DNA from: PLA3 sp964592235 | GTDB taxonomy: Bacteria; Planctomycetota; Phycisphaerae; UBA1845; UTPLA1 | Length of the DNA stretch: 64,000 nt | Direction: 5' to 3' | Assembly: GCA_964592235.1 (NCBI GenBank) | Contig: CAZQCF010000001.1 | Coordinates: 1 to 64,000, forward strand | In this document: positions 1 to 8,783 of the stretch, piece after piece | Layout: each line of letters starts with the position of its first letter | How positions within the stretch are numbered: position 1 is the first letter of the stretch | Made by a program: the position numbers and the translations under genes | The notes under the pieces: generated by a model | The model's database searches: none | What the model saw: the letters and a program-made list of their open reading frames with translations, nothing else | What the model was told of the DNA's origin: nothing

Positions 1-2051
1 TAACTGTGGCCCAACGCGCGGGGGGTTTCCCCCCGCGCGGCCGTTCTATTAAGAGCGCCGGGTACACTCGACGTGCCGGCGCCGCGCGGGCTGAAGCCCG
101 CGGCTCGTTGCGTGCCCGCGGCTCGTTGGGTATCTGTAGCTCGTTGAGCGTCATCAGATATCGCCGCCCCCGGCCAGCCCATCGTCGAGTGCGGCCACAA
201 CGCCGAACTGAACCACGTGTCGAGAACGTCGGGGTCCTGGCATTCGGGAAACGGAAACAACTGCGTCTCTCTAGGCGTCGGATCCACTCGGAAACAAATA
301 TGGGCCTGAGACAGCCTCCCTGGCATTATTTCTCGCCAAGATATGGCATGTTCCGTCGTGAGACATGCACGAAGGTTCTCGAATTCGTTTAGTGTTAATT
401 GATGAGAGGGCAATACAACCGCAACATCCGCTGGCGTGAGTATCCTTACCGTCAAAGTCCACACCGGTATCCGATGCCCCCACCAGAGTTGCCGGCTGAT
501 GCACCAGTCGCGCTTGGCGCTAAGCCAATCAGTGTAGGTCTTTTCGTACCGCCGCGGGAAGATATGCACCTTGTCGCAATTGGCCCGCGCCGCCGGGTCG
601 CCGTAGTGCGCATCGTTCTTGCAGATCGCGTCGATCGCCATCTGCGCCAGGCCTGTCGCGCCGTGCAGATCGCCGACGCGCTTCGCGTGATCGGGATCGA
701 GATCGCCCATCTTCACGAACCACTGGTCGCTCAAGTACGGCTCGATCGGCTGGTTGCTGCGATCGCTGTGCGCCAGATCAATCTGCCGGTCCTCGATCTT
801 CTCGATCAGGTTGTGCGTCTGCCCCGTCTTCGGATCGGTCCAGTTCTGCAAATCCTCCACGACCTGCTTCCGCGCGTCGGCGAACTTCTGCCCGGCGTAC
901 TTGCCGCCATGTTCGTTCACCTTTCCATCGGGCGTCATGATGTTGACGATCGCCAGCCGCCGCGACGCGTCGGCCTCGCACTGACTGCGCTCCCACACGG
1001 CGTAATCGTTCGCATCGTGCGCCGGCGTGATCTTCACGCAGCCGCTACCCAGCGTCGGGTCGGCCCATTCATCACAGATCAGCGGAATCTCGCGGTTCAC
1101 CAGCGGCAGCAGAATCTTCGCGGGCGGAACGCTCGCGCTACCCTTCGCCATGTCGCGCAGCTTCAGCAGCGTCGGCAGCAGCGTGCGCTTTCGCTCGGCG
1201 ATGTCGGCCAGCTTGGCTTCGATCTCCGGCCGCTCCTTCGCGCTCGCCTCGCGCAGCTTCACCTGCAACTGCGTCTCGACCACCTCCAGCGCCGCGTCCG
1301 GTTCGGGATGCACCGCGACAGCCGTATCGCCGAGCATCGTCTCGGGCCGCGTCGTGGCGATGTGCACGTGCGTCGGCTCGCCGGGCTTCGGGTCGATGAT
1401 CGGATACTTGAAATGATAAAAATGTCCCTTCACCGTCTCGTGATAGACTTCGTCATCGGCGACGGCGGTCTGCAACTGCGTGTCCCAGTTCACCAGACGC
1501 TTGCCGCGATAGATGAGGCCGTCGCGGAAGAGCTTGAAGAACGTCTCGTGCACGGCGGCGGCGCAGCCCTCGTCGAGGGTGAACCGCAGGCGGTCGGGCG
1601 AATAGTCGCAGGAGCAGCCCATGAGCTTGAGCTGTTCGATAATGCGACTGCCGTATTTTTCCTTCCATTCCCAGATGCGGCGGACCAGCTCGGCGCGAGA
1701 GGCCTCGGGCGTCGGGCCGAGCTGATGGCGCGTCTTGCCTTCGTCCTTGCGGATGGTTTTTTCCACCACGGCCTGCGTGGCGATGCCCGCGTGATCGGTG
1801 CCGACGAGCCAGAAGGTGTTGTGCCCGGCCATGCGATGCCGGCGAATGAGAATGTCCTGCAGGGTGTTATTCAGCGCGTGGCCCAGGTGCAGCGCCCCGG
1901 TGACATTGGGCGGCGGGATGACCATGCTGAATCGCTGATCGCGCGGGCGCTCGTCGGGCGTCGGGTGAAAGTGGCCGGCGTCGAGCCAGCGCTGAAAGAT
2001 GCGCGCTTCGACGGCGGCGGAGTCGTAGGCTTTGGAGTCGGTCTTGGCCAT
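1..2051 (-). CDS. valS: Valyl-tRNA synthetase, N-terminal ~683 residues, cut by left edge
   Basis: Class I aminoacyl-tRNA synthetase that charges tRNA-Val in the cytoplasm. The minus-strand frame from ATG at 2051 is open to the window edge. It shows PPPNVTGALHLGHA (HIGH box HLGH at residues 55-58), WLVGTDHAGIATQ, the editing-domain part (TTRPETMLGDTAVAVHP), ISRQLWWGHRIPVW and LDTWFSSALWPHSTMGWP near residues 605-626. KMSKS and the anticodon-binding region lie outside the window. After GWPG (about residue 627) the expected synthetase sequence does not continue. At least 55 residues of Arg/Ala/Gly-rich sequence follow, containing a 29-nt genomic repeat and a perfect palindrome. Either this is a repeat-driven insertion in the catalytic domain or the gene is broken just outside the window. 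Family call is certain; integrity is not. Confidence 0.93.
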   Translation of the reverse strand, partial: MAKTDSKAYDSAAVEARIFQRWLDAGHFHPTPDERPRDQRFSMVIPPPNVTGALHLGHALNNTLQDILIRRHRMAGHNTFWLVGTDHAGIATQAVVEKTIRKDEGKTRHQLGPTPEASRAELVRRIWEWKEKYGSRIIEQLKLMGCSCDYSPDRLRFTLDEGCAAAVHETFFKLFRDGLIYRGKRLVNWDTQLQTAVADDEVYHETVKGHFYHFKYPIIDPKPGEPTHVHIATTRPETMLGDTAVAVHPEPDAALEVVETQLQVKLREASAKERPEIEAKLADIAERKRTLLPTLLKLRDMAKGSASVPPAKILLPLVNREIPLICDEWADPTLGSGCVKITPAHDANDYAVWERSQCEADASRRLAIVNIMTPDGKVNEHGGKYAGQKFADARKQVVEDLQNWTDPKTGQTHNLIEKIEDRQIDLAHSDRSNQPIEPYLSDQWFVKMGDLDPDHAKRVGDLHGATGLAQMAIDAICKNDAHYGDPAARANCDKVHIFPRRYEKTYTDWLSAKRDWCISRQLWWGHRIPVWTLTVRILTPADVAVVLPSHQLTLNEFENLRACLTTEHAISWREIMPGRLSQAHICFRVDPTPRETQLFPFPECQDPDVLDTWFSSALWPHSTMGWPGAAISDDAQRATDTQRAAGTQRAAGFSPRGAGTSSVPGALNRTAARGETPRALGHS
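15..40. repeat. Perfect GC palindrome inside valS
   Basis: CGCGCGGGGGG-TTT-CCCCCCGCGCG is an 11-bp perfect inverted repeat with a 3-nt loop. It falls in the reading frame of the anomalous valS segment. No second copy was found in the window. Confidence 0.75.
81..109. repeat. 29-nt GC-rich hairpin repeat, copy 1 (in valS)
   Basis: The 29 bases at 81-109 are identical to 47926-47954. The core is CGGGCT-GA-AGCCCG flanked by GC arms and ends in CTCGTT. Degenerate partial copies of the right arm (cccgcggctcgtt and a weaker match) follow at about 114-146. This copy is translated in frame within the ValS segment, contributing residues such as QRAAG. Confidence 0.85.
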
Positions 2052-2239
2052 AAAGAAAGGAGGCTCGCAATCGGTAACGTTTTGAATGGTCGGCAATTAT
2101 CGGGATTCCTGGGGGTTCGGGCAAGGCAGCCGGCAAGAGCGCCGGAAAGTGCGGCCGGCTTGCTAAGCGATTCATTGATTTCGCGCGATCTTGACTGATC
2201 GTTGACGCGGGCGCCACGCGTTGCGGGTAAGCTGGAGGC

Positions 2240-2779
2240 ATGGTACACCTGCGCATACTTGGAATCGGGTTAAGTGTCCTCGTTGGGGGTTTGTGGCTGA
2301 TGGCGCCCGGCTGCGGTCCGCGCCCGGACGGCGTCGCGGCGACTGAAGCGGCCGGGCAGGGTCATGGCATGAAGCGCGTCATTATTCTTTGCACGGGGAA
2401 CTCCTGCCGCTCGCAGATGGCCGAAGCGTTCTGGCGGAAGCACGGCGGGGCGGAATGGGAGGTGGTCAGCGCGGGCACGCGACCCAAGGGGTCGGTCTAT
2501 CCGCTGGCAATTCGGGCGATGGCGGAGAAGGGCATTGACATCAGTCGCGCGGAGAGCAAATCAACCGGCCCGTTCATCGGCCAGAAGTTTGACCTTGTGG
2601 TGACCGTGTGCGACGACGCCGAGAAGAACTGCCCGACGTTCGCATCGGCGGCGAAGCATCTGCACTGGCCGTTCGACGATCCGCCGAAGGCGACCGGCAC
2701 CGACGAACAGCGCATGCAAGTCTGCCGCCGCGTGCGCGACGAGATCGAGGCGAAGATCAAATCCTATCTCGGAAAGTAG
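2240..2779 (+). CDS. arsC: Arsenate reductase (thioredoxin-coupled, LMW-PTP fold) with possible N-terminal signal
   Basis: Reduces arsenate to arsenite by a thiol relay. The domain from MKRVIILCTGNSCRSQMAE carries the P-loop CTGNSCRS and the VTVCDDAEKNCP segment whose two Cys complete the disulfide cascade in this family. Two starts are possible. ATG at 2369 gives the standard cytosolic enzyme of about 136 residues. ATG at 2240 adds 43 residues with a hydrophobic stretch (ILGIGLSVLVGGLWLMAPGC) that resembles a lipoprotein signal. No ars regulator or efflux gene is adjacent, so it appears to be a singleton between valS and clpB. Enzyme family is firm; cellular location is open. Confidence 0.88.
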   Translation: MVHLRILGIGLSVLVGGLWLMAPGCGPRPDGVAATEAAGQGHGMKRVIILCTGNSCRSQMAEAFWRKHGGAEWEVVSAGTRPKGSVYPLAIRAMAEKGIDISRAESKSTGPFIGQKFDLVVTVCDDAEKNCPTFASAAKHLHWPFDDPPKATGTDEQRMQVCRRVRDEIEAKIKSYLGK

Positions 2780-2811
2780 TTCTTCCTCCGAACGCCTCGC
2801 CAAGGTCTCGG

Positions 2812-5439
2812 TCATCGCGCGAGCGCGGGTGAACGCGCTTCGGTTGAGAAGATAAACCCATCTCCGCCGACATCCACCGTTACACTCTGTCCGGTCGCGA
2901 AATTGCCCGACAGGATGTGCCGCGCGAGCGGGTTCTCCACTTCCTGCTGGATCAGCCGCTTGAGCGGTCGCGCGCCATAGACCGGGTCGTATCCGTCGTT
3001 CGCCAGCTTGTCCACCGCCTTGGGGGTGAGCGTCAGGGTGATCCCGCGTTCGGCAAGTCGCCCGCGCAGGTGCTTGAGCTGGATGTCCACGATCGACCGC
3101 AGGTGTTCGCGCCCGAGCCGGTGGAAGATGATCGTCTCGTCCACGCGGTTCAGGAACTCCGGCCGGAAGTGCCGCTTCAGGTCCTCGCGCACGGCGTGCT
3201 CGATCTCCGCTTCGGCCGCGCCCGATTCGCTCAATCGCTGGATGTGCTCGCTGCCGATGTTGCTGGTCATCGCGACAATCGTATTGCGAAAGTCCACCGT
3301 CCGGCCGTGGCCGTCGGTCAGGCGACCGTCATCCAGAACCTGCAGCAGCACGTTGAAGACGTCGGGATGGGCCTTCTCGATTTCGTCGAGCAGAATCACC
3401 GCGTACGGCTTGCGATGCACGGCCTCGGTCAGCCGGCCGCCCTCCTCGTAGCCGACGTAGCCCGGCGGCGCGCCGATCAGCCGCGCGACGCTGTGCTGCT
3501 CCATGAACTCGCTCATGTCGATGCGGATGAACGCCGACTCGTCGTCGAACAGGAATGCCGCCAGCGCCTTGCACAGCTCCGTCTTGCCCACGCCCGTCGG
3601 CCCGAGGAACAGGAACGAGCCGATCGGCCGATTGGGATCACCCAGCCCGGCGCGGCTGCGGCGTACGGCGTCGGCCACAGCGCGCACCGCGTCATCCTGA
3701 CCCACGACGCGCTCGTGCAGCCGATCCTCCATCTTGAGCAGCTTTTCCTTCTCGCCCTCGAGCATCCGCGCGACGGGGATGCCCGTCCACTTGCTGACGA
3801 TCTCGGCGATCTCCTCGGCGGTGACCTCCTCGCGCAACAGCCCGCCGCCCTCGCGGTGAAGCGCCGCGAGCTTCTCCTCGGCGTCGTGCAACTGCTTCTG
3901 CGCCTCGGGCAGATCACCGTAGCGAACGCGCGCGGCCTTTTCCAGCTCGCCGCGGCGCTGCGCTTCGTCCAGTTCGGTTTGCAAGGATTCGATCCGCTGG
4001 CGCACCGCCTTGATCGACTCGATCTGCTTCTTCTCATTCTCCCATGCGGCCGTCAGCGCCGTGTTGCGCTCCTTCAAATCCGCAAGCTGCTTCTCGCCGG
4101 CGGCGAGCTGCTTGCGGCTGGCGTCGTCCTTCTCCTTTTTCAGTGCCTCGCGCTCGATCTCCAGTTGCATGATGCGCCGGCGCAGTTCGTCCAGCTCCGC
4201 CGGGAGACTGTCATTCTCAATGCGCAGGCGCGACGCGGCCTCGTCCATCAGATCAATCGCCTTGTCGGGCAGGTGCCGATCCGCGATGTAGCGGTGCGAG
4301 AGCGTAGCGGCCGAGACGATTGCGGAGTCCTGAATGCGCACGGCGTGATGCGTCTCGTATTTGGGCTTCAACCCGCGCAGGATGGCGATCGTGTCTTCCA
4401 CGCTGGGCTCGTCGACGTACACCGTCTGGAAGCGCCGCTCCAGTGCTTTGTCTTTTTCGATGTGCTTGCGGTACTCCTCCAGCGTCGTCGCGCCGATGCA
4501 GCGCAATTCGCCCCGCGCCAGCGCCGGCTTCAGCAGGTTGCCCGCGTCCATCGACCCCTCGGTCTTGCCCGCGCCGACGACCGTGTGCAGTTCGTCCACG
4601 AACAGGATGATCGCCCCGGCCGACTCAACCACTTCGCGCACCACGGCCTTGAGCCGCTCCTCGAACTCGCCGCGATACTTCGCGCCGGCGATCAGTGCTC
4701 CCATGTCCAGCGAGACGACACGCTTGTTCTTGAGCGCTTCGGGCACGTCGCCGGCGAGGATGCGCTGCGCCAGCCCTTCGACAATGGCCGTCTTTCCCAC
4801 GCCGGGCTCGCCGATCAGCACGGGATTGTTCTTCGTGCGCCGCGCCAGCACCTGAATGCACCGGCGAATCTCCTCGTCGCGCCCGATGACCGGGTCGAGC
4901 TTGCCCCGGCGCGCCAACTCGATGAGATCGTGCCCGTATTTTTCCAGTGCCTGAAACGTGTCTTCGGGATTCTGCGACGTGACGCGCGTCCCGCCGCGCA
5001 GTTCGGCGAGGGCCTTTTCGATGGCCGGTCGGCCAGCGCCGCTGACGGTGAGAATCTCCCGAGCCTCGCTCTTGATGTCCGCCAGCGCGAGCAGCAAGTG
5101 CTCGGTTGAAACGTACTCGTCCTTCATCTTCTCCGCGATGGATTGCGCCGATTCGAGCACGTCCTGCAGCGCCCGCGCCGGCGAAGGCGACGAACCGCTG
5201 ACCTTTGGCAAGCGCCCCAGCTCGGATTGAGCAATCGAGCGAATCTGATTGACATTTGCTCCGGCCTTCTGCAACAACGGCACGACGATGCCGCTGTCGG
5301 CCGCGCTCCCGGGCGCACCCTCGACCAGGGCCGCAAGAAGGTGCAACGGCGAAAGCTCCGGATGGCCCTGCCGGCGCGCGAGCGACTCGGCGCTTTGCAA
5401 AGCTTCCATCGCCTTGATTGTGAATTGATCGAGTCTCAT
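2812..5439 (-). CDS. clpB: ATP-dependent disaggregase ClpB
   Basis: Hexameric Hsp100 chaperone that rescues aggregated proteins with DnaK. At 875 residues it is full length for the family. The Clp N-domain occupies about residues 1-145. NBD1 has Walker A GEPGVGKT near residue 208. A long coiled-coil M-domain lies at about 400-540. NBD2 has Walker A GPTGVGKT and sensor sequence EFLNRVDETIIFHRL. The ATG at 5439 is preceded by AGGAG on the minus strand at suitable spacing. It is convergent with arsC (33-bp gap), and nothing suggests an operon. A long ORF on the opposite strand is a codon shadow. Confidence 0.98.
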   Translation of the reverse strand: MRLDQFTIKAMEALQSAESLARRQGHPELSPLHLLAALVEGAPGSAADSGIVVPLLQKAGANVNQIRSIAQSELGRLPKVSGSSPSPARALQDVLESAQSIAEKMKDEYVSTEHLLLALADIKSEAREILTVSGAGRPAIEKALAELRGGTRVTSQNPEDTFQALEKYGHDLIELARRGKLDPVIGRDEEIRRCIQVLARRTKNNPVLIGEPGVGKTAIVEGLAQRILAGDVPEALKNKRVVSLDMGALIAGAKYRGEFEERLKAVVREVVESAGAIILFVDELHTVVGAGKTEGSMDAGNLLKPALARGELRCIGATTLEEYRKHIEKDKALERRFQTVYVDEPSVEDTIAILRGLKPKYETHHAVRIQDSAIVSAATLSHRYIADRHLPDKAIDLMDEAASRLRIENDSLPAELDELRRRIMQLEIEREALKKEKDDASRKQLAAGEKQLADLKERNTALTAAWENEKKQIESIKAVRQRIESLQTELDEAQRRGELEKAARVRYGDLPEAQKQLHDAEEKLAALHREGGGLLREEVTAEEIAEIVSKWTGIPVARMLEGEKEKLLKMEDRLHERVVGQDDAVRAVADAVRRSRAGLGDPNRPIGSFLFLGPTGVGKTELCKALAAFLFDDESAFIRIDMSEFMEQHSVARLIGAPPGYVGYEEGGRLTEAVHRKPYAVILLDEIEKAHPDVFNVLLQVLDDGRLTDGHGRTVDFRNTIVAMTSNIGSEHIQRLSESGAAEAEIEHAVREDLKRHFRPEFLNRVDETIIFHRLGREHLRSIVDIQLKHLRGRLAERGITLTLTPKAVDKLANDGYDPVYGARPLKRLIQQEVENPLARHILSGNFATGQSVTVDVGGDGFIFSTEARSPALAR

Positions 5440-5881
5440 GTCTAATTACTCTCCTGCGGCCGCGCTCGCGGGCCTGAACAGTTCCAGCCGCGCGCCGATC
5501 CGCCCGACGACAGCCCGGAGATACATGCGCCGTTCCATTCGAATAGGCATGGCGCAACTCGTTATGGGAAGGTGGCTTAGGAATCACCTAATTTGGAGCG
5601 GCTGTCAGCGTGGCAGCCGATCCTGGCAGTCGGCAGCCGGGCGGAGATCAGTGAGGATCGTCCGCACAGTCGCCGGATTCCGGTGTGTAGGCACGATCGC
5701 GTCCCATTGCTGGGACAGAGATCGTGAATCGAGGCGGGTTGGTACCCTGTTGCACAGTCCCTCCTGCTGTGTGACAGATGTCGATAGATGGATGGCGCGG
5801 GAATCACCGATAAAGGTATGGGGCCTCCGACCCGCCCGAAGCACTCGTAATGAACAGGCAAGCCGAACCGGAGCCACGAAC
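5440..5881. other. Intergenic region with a two-stem hairpin
   Basis: This 442-bp gap lies between divergent clpB and the cytochrome-like gene. CACGATC (5692-5698) pairs with GATCGTG (5720-5726). Inside it GTCCCA (5701-5706) pairs with TGGGAC (5711-5716) around a TTGC loop. It could be a structured leader or an operator for either gene. No CIRCE element or convincing heat-shock promoter was seen, and no credible gene. Confidence 0.5.
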
Positions 5882-6381
5882 ATGGCCGCCCACGAAATCC
5901 TAAAGCGATCATACCTATTGAGCGCCCTGCTGGTTGTCGCGCTGGGTTGCCTGCTTGGCGCGGGCGTGGAGTGCCCCATGCAAGCCGGCGACGAATTGCC
6001 GCCGGACATGGATATGGAGGAGCAGGAACAAGAAGAGGAAGAACCCAAGTCCGTGTCGTTCAGCAAGGACATTCAGCCGATCTTCGATACGCATTGCATC
6101 CGTTGTCATGTCAACGGCGGATTCGCGAACACCCCGGCATTCCGCTTCGGCTGATCGAAGGCGTCAGCCATGAACTGCTCGCCGGCAAGTTCAGCGTTCA
6201 GAACCCCGACCTGTTCCTGGTCAAACCCGGCGATCACCTGAACAGCCTGCTGTATCTCAAGATCAGCCAGGACACGCCGCCGGTCGGCCGGCGCATGCCG
6301 TGGGACGCCGCCACGATCGAGACCGAGGAGGAAATCGCCCTGATCGTGATTTGGATCAACGAAGGCGCCGTGAACAACTGA
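5882..6381 (+). pseudogene. Exported cytochrome-c-like CxxCH protein, frameshifted
   Basis: The N-terminal part starts at ATG 5882 (GGAG upstream) and has a signal or lipoprotein-like segment (LLSALLVVALGC), an acidic linker (MDMEEQEQEEEEPK) and the haem-type motif in FDTHCIRCHVNGGFANTP. It then stops at TGA 6152-6154. The matching C-terminal half continues in another frame (GIPLRLIEGVSHELL ... NPDLFLVKPGDHLNSLLYLK ... TPPVGRRMPW ... EIALIVIWINEGA) to 6381, as expected for the planctomycete/deltaproteobacterial CxxCH family. A single missing base in the C-run at 6132-6135 restores one frame. It is either a recent pseudogene or a sequencing error. Function is probably periplasmic electron transfer, inferred only. 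Confidence 0.78.
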
Positions 6382-6409
6382 ATCGATCCGCTCCAACGCG
6401 CAAGCCGTA

Positions 6410-6868
6410 TCACGTCGCGGCCCTGCGGGATTCAACCGCTGTCTTCAGGTCTTCCAGGTCCTTCGCGCACGCCTTGGCCACGGACTTCATCATGAACCCC
6501 ATCAGCTTGCCCATGATCCTCGCGAAGAAGGTCAGCGGTTGCGCGTCAAAGTTCATAATCACATCGGTGCCGTTGGATGACGGTGAAAGGCGGATCTCGC
6601 AGCGGTAGCGGCATCCACAGCTCTCACTGCCCAGCACATAGCCGAGCGGCGGGGTGAGTGCGATGACTTCCATCTCTTCGGTGGCCTCCTTGCCGAACAT
6701 GACGCGCGTTTCCCGAAAACGCGTGCCGACGCGCACCGGCCCGTCGGTCAGCATCTCGACGCGCTTGATCCCGCTGACGTGCTTGGGCGCATTGGCGAAA
6801 TCCGACGCTTGCGCAAAGACCGCTTCAATCGGCGCGGCAATGGTTCGGCGAACGCTGAAATGGGGCAT
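6410..6868 (-). CDS. SRPBCC (START-like) family protein
   Basis: 152 residues with the SRPBCC layout: an N-terminal strand (HFSVRRTIAAPIEAVFAQASDFANAPKH), then alternating strands (GPVRVGTRFRETR, EEMEVIALTPP), and a long C-terminal amphipathic helix (ARIMGKLMGFMMKSVAKACAKDLEDLK). These proteins form a helix-grip fold with a hydrophobic ligand cavity. The ligand cannot be predicted. No signal peptide. It lies 38 bp downstream of a DUF1579 gene on the same strand, so co-transcription is possible. An Hsp90-activator-like (AHSA1) role is the main alternative within the superfamily. Confidence 0.8.
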   Translation of the reverse strand: MPHFSVRRTIAAPIEAVFAQASDFANAPKHVSGIKRVEMLTDGPVRVGTRFRETRVMFGKEATEEMEVIALTPPLGYVLGSESCGCRYRCEIRLSPSSNGTDVIMNFDAQPLTFFARIMGKLMGFMMKSVAKACAKDLEDLKTAVESRRAAT

Positions 6869-6906
6869 GAGAACATCTCCCGGTCTGATGGATCGCGCGA
6901 TCCGCG

Positions 6907-7542
6907 CTACTTCATTCTCGTGGACGTGACCTCGACCACCTTGGTATTCTGCTCGCCGATCGGCAGGTCGTGAACCTCGAACGTGATCTTGTCTTTCCCG
7001 TCGAACCGCCAGACATACTTCACCATCTTGTCGTGTTCGCCGGTCAGGTACTCGTCCAGCGTGCCGTAGAGAATGAGTACATTGCCGCTGGGGTCCAGGT
7101 CGCCCTCGAACCGCAACATGGCAGTGTCCATCGTCGAGACGAATGTGCCGATATAGCTCATCTTGAAGTTGTCGTAGCCGAGAATCATGAAGCCTTCGGT
7201 CGGCATGCCCATCATGGTGCCGACGTTCTTCGACTGAAGCCAGCGGCCCTTCATCAGCCAGGTTGTCTCCGACGTGCCCTTCTCCGGCGGCGTGGACTGC
7301 CCCCCCATGAACATGCGTGTTTCGTTATTCCACTTGCCGATGAAACGCTCCAGGACTTTGTGGTGATCGCTCGGTTGTGTGAACTTCGCGGCCTTGGCCA
7401 TCATCTCGGCCATCTGCGCGGTCGAGGGCTGCTCCGGCGATTCAGACTTTTTGTCTTTTTCCTGCTGATAAAACGCCCATCCGGCCAGCGGCGCGGCGAG
7501 GGTCAGCACGGCGGTCAAGACGATCAGTCTTCGAGTCAACAT
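6907..7542 (-). CDS. Exported DUF1579 family protein
   Basis: 211 residues beginning with a signal peptide (MLTRRLIVLTAVLTLAAPLAGWA) and a charged linker. The DUF1579-type domain follows: HHKVLERFIGKWNNETRMF, ETTWLMKGRWLQ, GYDNFKMSYIGTFVSTMDT, and a C-terminal strand series ending KVVEVTSTRMK. The family has a lipocalin/beta-barrel-like appearance and no established activity. Upstream of the SRPBCC gene on the same strand and downstream of the M56 peptidase. Nothing in the sequence identifies a ligand. Confidence 0.8.
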   Translation of the reverse strand: MLTRRLIVLTAVLTLAAPLAGWAFYQQEKDKKSESPEQPSTAQMAEMMAKAAKFTQPSDHHKVLERFIGKWNNETRMFMGGQSTPPEKGTSETTWLMKGRWLQSKNVGTMMGMPTEGFMILGYDNFKMSYIGTFVSTMDTAMLRFEGDLDPSGNVLILYGTLDEYLTGEHDKMVKYVWRFDGKDKITFEVHDLPIGEQNTKVVEVTSTRMK

Positions 7543-7598
7543 GAACGTTCTCCCTTGGATGAAGTGTTTTCAGCGCGAACACGGCATGCGTCGCGCGG

Positions 7599-8783
7599 TC
7601 AATCAGGCAGCGCCCGGGCCGATTGTTCGGCCATCGCGCGCATCACGGCGTATCGAAGTTGAAAGCAACCGGGAAGTTCGTCCCATTTCATCGCAGCCGC
7701 CGGCTCAACCGGGCGACTCGTTGGTGCAACGCGCGGAACACAACAAAGCAGCAGCGCGGCGAGCAGGGCCGTCGCCGACGCGTGAACCACGCGGAGGCGA
7801 TTGGGAAGCGGTCGCTGGAGATGCATGAGCCGCGACATGATCTGGCTGTGACGGTGCACAAACGCCAGCGATGCGGGCGCGGTCTGCGGCATTACGAGCG
7901 ATCGCGCCAGCCGAAGCAGCGTTCGGCGGTAGCTGCCGTCGCGGTCCTGTAAGGCGCTGACGACGGCCTGGTCGCAGCAGATTTCGCGCAGCGTCTCGAG
8001 GTGGGCGCGTGCGAACCAAGCGGCGGGATGAAACCAATAGAGCTGATGGATCATGGAACACGCAAACGAAGCCAGGGCATCGCGCCGTCGCACGTGGGCA
8101 AACTCGTGCATCAGCACGTGCTCCAATTGCTCGCGCGTCGCACTCTGCAGCAGCGAGGCCGGCAGGATCACCGTGGGCCGAATCAATCCGACGACTGCGG
8201 CTCCGGCCGCGTCACGTTGCACACTGATTCGCAGCGATCGGCGCATCCCCAGTCGGTCGGCCACGCGGCTTGCCAGTAGGCTTAACCAGGCCGGTGGCGT
8301 TTCCCCGGCGGTCGCCAGCCAGCGTCGGCGTTCGCGCGAGACGCGTCGAATCGTCGCAGTCATCAGAATGAGAAAACCAGCCAACCACACGACAACCATG
8401 GCTCGGAGAATCAAGCGACGATCCTGCGCCGCGTCATGGTCCGCAGCCGTCGGCGGAGACACAAACATGTCCTCGATCCGCAGGTCGCCGGGCGATCGGA
8501 TAGCCGCCGGCTGAAGGGCCTCGTGAAGTTCTGCCGCGGGATCGACTTGTCGCCAGAGACTGATCGGCGAATCAAACATCGGCGGCGCGACCAGTGCCAG
8601 CAGCACCATCCACCACATCGCGGCGCGAACCTGCGGCCAGACGCGATTCATCAGAACACGATCCAGAATCGCAACGACCGCTCCCAGCAGCCCGACCTGC
8701 ACCGACGCGACAAGCAGCCACGCACCCAGGGCATCGACCATCGCCCAGCCAAACCACGATTGCGACAGCAGGGTGTTCGTCAT
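7599..8783 (-). CDS. M56 family (BlaR1/MecR1-type) membrane metallopeptidase
   Basis: 394 residues with an N-terminal membrane region (LLVASVQVGLLGAVVAILDRVL, MWWMVLLALVAPPMF, MVVVWLAGFLILMTATI) and a cytoplasmic zinc protease domain carrying HEFAH in LEHVLMHEFAHVRRRDALA, with a downstream ETLREICCDQAVV glutamate. It ends soon after a further hydrophobic segment (ATALLAALLLCCVP). No penicillin-binding sensor domain follows, so the inducing signal is not necessarily a beta-lactam. Its start overlaps the stop of the BlaI gene by 4 bp, the standard coupling of M56 signal transducer and repressor. It probably cleaves, or triggers cleavage of, that repressor. Confidence 0.9.
   Translation of the reverse strand: MTNTLLSQSWFGWAMVDALGAWLLVASVQVGLLGAVVAILDRVLMNRVWPQVRAAMWWMVLLALVAPPMFDSPISLWRQVDPAAELHEALQPAAIRSPGDLRIEDMFVSPPTAADHDAAQDRRLILRAMVVVWLAGFLILMTATIRRVSRERRRWLATAGETPPAWLSLLASRVADRLGMRRSLRISVQRDAAGAAVVGLIRPTVILPASLLQSATREQLEHVLMHEFAHVRRRDALASFACSMIHQLYWFHPAAWFARAHLETLREICCDQAVVSALQDRDGSYRRTLLRLARSLVMPQTAPASLAFVHRHSQIMSRLMHLQRPLPNRLRVVHASATALLAALLLCCVPRVAPTSRPVEPAAAMKWDELPGCFQLRYAVMRAMAEQSARALPD

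Noticed and set aside
399..2198. 599-residue plus-strand ORF opposite valS
   Set aside because: It is an antisense shadow. The minus strand encodes ValS with all motifs, and the plus product is Arg/Leu/His-rich without any domain.
2917..5109. 730-residue plus-strand ORF opposite clpB
   Set aside because: Antisense to a full ClpB; composition is a GC-codon shadow and no motif is present.
6152..6154. TGA in the cytochrome-like gene as a selenocysteine codon
   Set aside because: Reading through TGA does not give the family's continuation; the correct C-terminal half lies in another frame, so a frameshift explains it.
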